From: Verrucomicrobia bacterium UBA4286 | GTDB taxonomy: Bacteria; Verrucomicrobiota; Kiritimatiellia; RFP12; UBA1067 | Direction of reading: 5' to 3' | Assembly (NCBI GenBank): GCA_002395905.1 | Contig: DGVK01000169.1 | Location: 5,499 to 16,727 of the forward strand | DNA length: 11,229 nucleotides | In this document: positions 7,623 through 11,229 of the stretch, piece after piece | Position numbering within the stretch: position 1 is the stretch's first letter | How the letters are laid out: every line of letters starts with the position of its first letter | Made by a program: the position numbers and the translations under genes | Notes under the pieces: generated by a model | What the model was told of the DNA's origin: nothing | Databases searched by the model: none | The model's input: only the letters and a program-made list of their open reading frames with translations

Positions 7623-8872
7623 TGGCGCATAATATAGCAAAAAACGCCGTGGAGCGCACGTCCGCGGCGCTCCTCGACAAGGTGTTCCCCGATCTCGGCA
7701 AGGTGGCCGGAGGCGCCGCGCGCGCCGTCTTCTCCGCCGTCGTGCGCACCGGGAGCGCGCTCGTGACGGACCTCGCCGCGGCCATGGACGGCGGCGCGAC
7801 GTCGATGAAAGGACGGCAGGAGAAGGTGTCGGGATGGCTTGCGCGGTACGACTTCGCCGCGCCGGTGCGGGACCACCTCTGGAGCGAAGGCGTCGCGCTC
7901 GTCGGCAGGGACACCGTCATCGCGGTGGACTCGGGCGACGTCTCCAAGGAGTTCGGAGGCGCAGGCATGGAGGGCATGGAGATGGGCTACGACGCATCGC
8001 GCGGCGTGGTCGCGATGGGGCATTCGCTCCTGTGCGCGGCGGTCGTCGCGAGAAGGAGGGCCGCCCCGCTCCGGCTCGCCCTCCTCAAGGGGCGCAAGGG
8101 CCTGCCGGACGCGGAGACGGACCTGTTCGACGCCATCGTCGGCGCCGTCGGAGGCGACGGCATCCCCGTCCACGACAGAGGCTTCGACAGCGCGGAGTTC
8201 GTCGGCCACGCGATCCGGTCGGGCCACAGGGCGGTCGTGCGGGTGAAGGAGCTGTCGCGGGACGTCTTCGGCACGGGGCGGAGCATCGACGGCGACATGG
8301 CGGACGCTCCGTGCGTCCGCGCCGCGCTGCGCTCGCCGACGCGGCGCGTCGAGGCCACGGTGCGCTGGCGCGCAGGCTTCTTCCCGTCCGGGGACGCGCA
8401 TCTGCCCGTCCTCGTGGTCTCGAGCACGTTCAACGGGGCGACGCTGTGCCTCTATGCACTGAACTTCGTCGGCCCGGACGCCTCCGCGCGCGAACTGCGC
8501 GAGGCGGCGGCCCTCGCGGCCAACGCCTACTTCTGCCGCTGGAGCGTCGAGGTCCTCTTCCAGGACGTCAAGCAGTGCTTCTCCATCGAGGACGCCCGCG
8601 TGAGGACCTTCAGACGGCTGGAGAACCTGCTTGCCTTCTGCACGCTCGCCTACTCCTACTTCGCGTACGTCCTGCCGAACTGCGGCGCGGAGACGCATCG
8701 CCTGCTCAAGACCATGAAGGACAGCCTTGGCGAAATCGTCGAGAGCTTCCGTCCCTTCGTAGCCAACGTCCGCGAACTCCTGCGAATGGAGCGCACGAGG
8801 TTCATATCCGGCAGACCCAGAAAGCGCAAACCGCCTGACATGACCGCCTTCCTACCGGGCTTCTCGGCCTGA
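7622..8872 (+). CDS. IS4-type DDE transposase
   Basis: This 416-aa transposase would cut and paste the surrounding IS. The RNase H-like catalytic residues are visible: D103 in AVDSGD, D185 in HDRGFDS (the DRG motif), and E310 within YFCRWSVEVLFQDVK. The last gives the exact IS4-family signature Y-2-R-3-E-6-K (Y303, R306, E310, K317). The length is usual for the family and there is no frameshift. The start is GTG at 7622, chosen because AAAGGAG lies 7 nt upstream. The C-terminus is basic (GRPRKRKPP). A fold-back in read-through RNA probably represses translation. The gene is strongly GC-rich at third positions, as its neighbours are, so composition alone does not mark it as foreign. Confidence 0.93.
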   Translation: MAHNIAKNAVERTSAALLDKVFPDLGKVAGGAARAVFSAVVRTGSALVTDLAAAMDGGATSMKGRQEKVSGWLARYDFAAPVRDHLWSEGVALVGRDTVIAVDSGDVSKEFGGAGMEGMEMGYDASRGVVAMGHSLLCAAVVARRRAAPLRLALLKGRKGLPDAETDLFDAIVGAVGGDGIPVHDRGFDSAEFVGHAIRSGHRAVVRVKELSRDVFGTGRSIDGDMADAPCVRAALRSPTRRVEATVRWRAGFFPSGDAHLPVLVVSSTFNGATLCLYALNFVGPDASARELREAAALAANAYFCRWSVEVLFQDVKQCFSIEDARVRTFRRLENLLAFCTLAYSYFAYVLPNCGAETHRLLKTMKDSLGEIVESFRPFVANVRELLRMERTRFISGRPRKRKPPDMTAFLPGFSA

Positions 8873-8911
8873 CGGACGGCCTCCTGCGGCCCCATCGCCG
8901 CGACCTTTGCC

Positions 8912-8930
8912 AAGGCCGCTGCCTGGCCTT
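8912..8930 (+). terminator. Possible weak terminator after the transposase
   Basis: AAGGCC (8912-8917) pairs with GGCCTT (8925-8930) around a 7-nt loop. The following bases are TGCAAAAATCC, not a U-tract on the + strand, so intrinsic termination would be poor. It may only be a hairpin in the IS right-end region. Confidence 0.25.
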
Positions 8931-8938
8931 TGCAAAAA

Positions 8939-8953
8939 TCCGGGATAAGGGTG
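8939..8953 (-). repeat. IS right terminal inverted repeat
   Basis: This is the exact complement of the 15-bp left repeat. It lies 66 nt beyond the transposase stop and abuts the right TGCACCG duplication. It also forms part of a 24-bp stretch (8934-8957) repeated in inverted orientation at 11171-11194. Confidence 0.8.
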
Positions 8954-8960
8954 TGCACCG
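8954..8960. repeat. Target site duplication, right copy (TGCACCG)
   Basis: Exact direct repeat of 7455-7461, immediately outside the right terminal inverted repeat. Confidence 0.75.
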
Positions 8961-8968
8961 CCGGGCGA

Positions 8969-8997
8969 TTGACACGATGGGGGGAAACAGGTAAAAT
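8969..8997 (+). promoter_or_regulatory. Sigma70-like promoter of the phosphodiesterase-U32 operon
   Basis: A perfect -35 TTGACA (8969-8974), a 17-nt spacer and TAAAAT (8992-8997) form a near-consensus promoter. Transcription should start around 9003-9005, only 7-9 nt before the ATG at 9012. The message would be nearly leaderless with no Shine-Dalgarno sequence. The IS right end is just 15 bp upstream of the -35, so the insertion spares the core promoter but separates it from its original upstream DNA. Confidence 0.75.
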
Positions 8998-9011
8998 ATT
9001 CTTTCTGAAAT

Positions 9012-10160
9012 ATGAAAAGGCTCAATGTGATTGCCGCCGGTCTGGGGCGTGGAGTCGTCGAACGGCACGGCGTGAAGAAGCTTGGAGGGCTTGAACCAGG
9101 GTTCAGGCCGAGCGTGTTCCCGGCCGTGACCTGCGTCGCGCAGGCGACGGCGCGGACGGGACTTCCGCCGGCGGAGCACGGCATGATCGCCAACGGACGC
9201 TGGTTCGACGACCTTTGCAAGCCGATGTTCTGGGAGCAGTCGGCCGCTCTTGTGAAGGGACGGCGCGTATGGGAGGAGCGCCGCGCGAAGGGCGTCCGCG
9301 AGGGGATGTTCTTCTTCCAGCAGTCGCTTGGCGAGAGTGTGGACGCGATAGTCTCGCCTGCGCCGATCCACCGGCACGGCGGCGGCATGATAATGAGCTG
9401 CTACACGAAACCGACGGACGCCGCGCGCGAGATCGAGCGACGGCTGGGCCGGTTCCCGCTGTGGCGCTACTGGGGGCCGCTGGCGTCGCCGAAGGTGGGG
9501 CGCGTCTGCATAGACTGGTTCGAGGCGATGGCCGACATCGTCGACGTCGACGAGGCGTGGCTCTACCTGCCGACGATGGATTACGCCGCGCAGAAGCACG
9601 GGCCGGGTTCGCCGCAGGACGACGCGGCGTTCAAGGAGCTTTGCGGCCAGCTGGAACGGCTCGCGCGGTTTTGCGACAGGCGGGGGTGCGCGTTTTCGCT
9701 TTCGGGCGACTACGAGATAACGCCTGTCTCCGGCGGGCCGGTGAGACCGAACGTGCTCCTCAGAGAGAAGGGGCTTTTCAGAACGAGGTCCGTGGCTGGA
9801 ATGGCCTATCCCGATTTCCACCAGTCGAAGGCGTTCGCGATGTGCGACCACGAGATATGCGTCATCTACGGCGAGGAGCGCGAGCGCGCGGCGCGGGAGC
9901 TTGTGGCGACGGGGCTATACGAGCGGTCGGCCGAGACGCAGGCGCTCGCGGCGGCCGGGCACGAGGTTCTGCTCGCGAAGCGCGGCTGTTGGTGCGAATA
10001 CAAGTGGTGGACCGACAGGCGCGACGCGCCCGACTACGCCAGCCACGTCGATATACACAACAAGCCCGGGTTCGACCCGACGGAGCTTTTTTTCTTCGGC
10101 CGCGGGACCGTGAAAGGAACCCACGGCCGCAAATGCGAGGTGGTCTATGCAGAAGCGTAA
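9012..10160 (+). CDS. Alkaline phosphatase superfamily (nucleotide pyrophosphatase/phosphodiesterase-like) protein
   Basis: This is a 382-aa protein of the type I phosphodiesterase/nucleotide pyrophosphatase fold. Visible landmarks are FPAVTC with the likely nucleophile T40, HGMIANG with N61, YLPTMDYAAQKHGP with ligands D190 and H196, and DIHNKPGFDP with H349. The usual first metal-binding Asp after strand 1 (as in 'DGL') is replaced by NVIAAGL. The canonical SDHG is replaced by SGDYEIT, though a DH pair follows at 279-280. This resembles a divergent subfamily I associate with ebo-type clusters, but no ebo neighbours are seen. It probably acts in the cytoplasm, as no signal peptide or membrane segment is visible. 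The ATG at 9012 is chosen because the conserved first strand starts right there; no Shine-Dalgarno precedes it. It overlaps the next gene by 14 nt, so the two are co-transcribed. The natural substrate is unknown. Confidence 0.85.
   Translation: MKRLNVIAAGLGRGVVERHGVKKLGGLEPGFRPSVFPAVTCVAQATARTGLPPAEHGMIANGRWFDDLCKPMFWEQSAALVKGRRVWEERRAKGVREGMFFFQQSLGESVDAIVSPAPIHRHGGGMIMSCYTKPTDAAREIERRLGRFPLWRYWGPLASPKVGRVCIDWFEAMADIVDVDEAWLYLPTMDYAAQKHGPGSPQDDAAFKELCGQLERLARFCDRRGCAFSLSGDYEITPVSGGPVRPNVLLREKGLFRTRSVAGMAYPDFHQSKAFAMCDHEICVIYGEERERAARELVATGLYERSAETQALAAAGHEVLLAKRGCWCEYKWWTDRRDAPDYASHVDIHNKPGFDPTELFFFGRGTVKGTHGRKCEVVYAEA
10137..10143 (+). promoter_or_regulatory. Ribosome binding site of the U32-like gene inside the upstream gene
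   Basis: GAGGTGG lies just before the ATG at 10147 and inside the end of the phosphodiesterase gene. Together with the 14-nt overlap of the reading frames, it suggests translational coupling. Confidence 0.45.
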
Positions 10161-11169
10161 CCTGGCCGTCGGCCATTTTTTCAACGGACCGTTCAAAGAG
10201 GCGTGCGCGCGCCATCTGCCGCGCATACGCGAAACGTTTTTCGCGTGGCCCGGGGTTCTGTCGTGCAGGCCTGCGCCCGAGTTCACCGACGAGGTGAGGG
10301 CGCGGCTCGTCGACGACCTCAAGTGGGCGCGCGCGAACGGGATCGAGCTCGACACGCTCTTCAACGCCAACTGCTACGGCGACGAGGCGATATCTCCCGA
10401 GCTCGCCGGTTTCGTTCTGGGCAGGCTCGACGAGATGGAGAAGGAGGGGCTTCTCCCCGACACGGTGACGACGACCTCTCCGTTCATAGCGACGGTTCTG
10501 AGGCGCCACCGCCCCGAGGTCAAGATAAGATGGAGCGTCAATCTGCGCGTCCACGGGTCGGTGGGGTTCGAGTGCGTGGAAGAGCTTTTCGATTCGTTCT
10601 ACGCTTCGCGCGAGCACCATCGCGACCTTGGGAGCCTGAGGCGCCTCCATGAATGGGCGGTCGCGCACGGAAAGACTCTCGGGATGCAGGCGAACAGCGG
10701 ATGCCTGAGGCAGTGTCCCTTCCAGCAGTTCCACGACAACCTTCACGGCCACGGCGACGGACGCCGTCCGAAGGACGTCGCGACGGCGAAGGAGTACGGT
10801 TTTACATTCTTCCGCTGCAAGACAAACTACGACCGCGGCAGGCATGAGGAGTTCCTGCGCTCTACATGGCTGAGGCCCGAGGACATGACCGCATACGACG
10901 AACACGTCGATATCGTGAAGCTCGCCACGCGGCGGCATCCCCATCCGGTCGAGGTTCTGGACGCCTACGCGACATACTCCTACGACGGCGATCTCGCCAG
11001 GCTCATGGATCCCGTGCACGGCTTCCCGAAGGCGTTCGACAACAGGAGCTTCGACGAGGCGGGCGGTCTGTGGGAGCAGGTGAGAGACTGCCGCGACGCG
11101 AACGACTGCACCCATTGCGGAAGGTGCGAGGCCCTGATGCGCCGTGTGTTCAAGAGCATTGACGCGTGA
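10147..11169 (+). CDS. U32 peptidase-like (UbiU/UbiV/YhbU-related) Fe-S protein
   Basis: This 340-aa protein resembles the peptidase U32 family. Its members include the UbiU/UbiV oxygen-independent hydroxylation factors, the tRNA/rRNA hydroxylation proteins TrhP and RlhA, and putative collagenases. Supporting segments are the TIM-barrel-type strand LDTLFNANCYG (about 69-78) and the conserved NSGCLRQCPFQQFHDNL (183-199) with C186 and C190. Then come FFRCK (C224) and a C-terminal cysteine cluster DANDCTHCGRC (C321, C324, C327). In characterised family members such cysteines bind a [4Fe-4S] cluster, so I infer an iron-sulfur protein rather than a protease. There is no signal peptide. It is coupled to the upstream phosphodiesterase by a 14-nt overlap, suggesting a shared small-molecule or cofactor pathway. 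The family call is by motif memory and the exact reaction is unknown. Confidence 0.75.
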   Translation: MQKRNLAVGHFFNGPFKEACARHLPRIRETFFAWPGVLSCRPAPEFTDEVRARLVDDLKWARANGIELDTLFNANCYGDEAISPELAGFVLGRLDEMEKEGLLPDTVTTTSPFIATVLRRHRPEVKIRWSVNLRVHGSVGFECVEELFDSFYASREHHRDLGSLRRLHEWAVAHGKTLGMQANSGCLRQCPFQQFHDNLHGHGDGRRPKDVATAKEYGFTFFRCKTNYDRGRHEEFLRSTWLRPEDMTAYDEHVDIVKLATRRHPHPVEVLDAYATYSYDGDLARLMDPVHGFPKAFDNRSFDEAGGLWEQVRDCRDANDCTHCGRCEALMRRVFKSIDA

Positions 11170-11170
11170 T

Positions 11171-11205
11171 TGCACACCCTTATCCCGGATTTTTCGCGAT
11201 AAGGG
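11171..11205. repeat. Third copy of the IS-end repeat, with imperfect palindrome
   Basis: Positions 11171-11194 are the exact reverse complement of 8934-8957 over 24 bp and include the 15-bp IS terminal repeat word (11175-11189). As at the IS left end, the word continues into an inverted partner: CCCTTATC (11177-11184) pairs with GATAAGGG (11198-11205). It begins 2 nt after the TGA of the U32-like gene. It may be the left end of a second, diverged copy of the IS running out of the window, or a solitary dispersed palindrome. As RNA, the hairpin could also act at the operon's 3' end. Confidence 0.75.
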
Positions 11206-11229
11206 AAAGTGGAATGCGCGAGAGTGTGT

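Larger units (their letters stand above)
7462..8953 (+). mobile_element. Complete IS4-family-like insertion sequence, 1492 bp
   Basis: The element is bounded by perfect 15-bp terminal inverted repeats (CACCCTTATCCCGGA at 7462-7476 and its complement at 8939-8953) and flanked by a 7-bp direct repeat TGCACCG. It carries a single transposase gene that fills most of its length. A noncoding leader of about 160 bp holds a long palindrome, the transposase promoter and an RBS-hiding fold-back. Element length, the DDE motif and a single ORF fit IS4-type elements. A 7-bp duplication is shorter than for IS10 (9 bp) but has been described for some IS4 subgroups. With intact ends, duplication and ORF, it looks recent and potentially active. 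Confidence 0.85.

Noticed and set aside
7583..8698. 371-codon open frame on the - strand across the transposase
   Set aside because: It is a shadow of the DDE transposase. The product is Arg/His/Ala-rich without a recognisable domain and has no plausible start signals.
9215..10297. 360-codon + strand frame overlapping the phosphodiesterase
   Set aside because: It is an Arg/Ala/Gly-rich shifted-frame shadow. The overlapping frame holds conserved metal-site motifs.
9862..11175. 437-codon open frame on the - strand
   Set aside because: It lies opposite the phosphodiesterase and U32-like genes, which carry clear family motifs. It reads as low-complexity Arg/Ala/Val-rich protein, typical of antisense frames in GC-rich genes.
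1..11229. CRISPR array, tRNA/rRNA, riboswitch or defence-system genes
   Set aside because: I found no regularly spaced direct repeats, tRNA-like cloverleaf, rRNA segment or recognisable defence protein on either strand.

Overview
The window is GC-rich and coding-dense, with nearly all genes on the + strand. It looks like a fibre- or pectin-degrading bacterium of the PVC group. A gut or anaerobic Kiritimatiellota/Lentisphaerae/Verrucomicrobia-like lineage is my best guess. It rests on the giant plant-polysaccharide hydrolase, the overall gene style and IS density. No phylogenetic marker gene is present, so the taxonomy is an inference.

Region 1 (1-7252) is the 3' part of one very large open frame whose 5' end lies outside the window. 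The 2416 visible codons hold four successive enzyme-like modules: a TIM-barrel-like glycosidase region that I cannot assign to a family, a GH28 (polygalacturonase/pectin hydrolase fold) beta-helix, and two complete, divergent GH78 alpha-L-rhamnosidase modules. Together they point to rhamnogalacturonan or another rhamnose/galacturonate-rich pectic substrate.

Region 2 (7253-7461) is non-coding. It holds a 13-bp imperfect inverted repeat of the 'GGGGACAGGCACT' type and a possible extended -10 promoter. Region 3 (7462-8953) is a complete insertion sequence of 1492 bp. It has 15-bp perfect terminal inverted repeats, a 7-bp target duplication (TGCACCG) and a 416-aa IS4-type DDE transposase with a textbook Y-2-R-3-E-6-K signature. 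A 14-bp fold-back would hide the transposase RBS in read-through transcripts, but not in transcripts from the element's own TATAAT promoter. This is the same logic as IS10/IS50 protection from external transcription.

Region 4 (8954-11169) is a two-gene operon behind a strong sigma70-like promoter (TTGACA-N17-TAAAAT). The genes encode an alkaline-phosphatase-superfamily phosphodiesterase and, overlapping it by 14 nt, a U32-peptidase-like protein with an iron-sulfur-type cysteine set. The operon is bracketed by a perfect 24-bp inverted repeat. One arm is the right end of the IS. The other (11171-11194) is an extra copy right after the operon, which may be the left end of a second related element running out of the window.

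The strongest leads are the 24-bp repeats around the operon, the fold-back control of the transposase, and the four-module hydrolase. I see no CRISPR array, RNA gene, phage gene or recognisable defence system.
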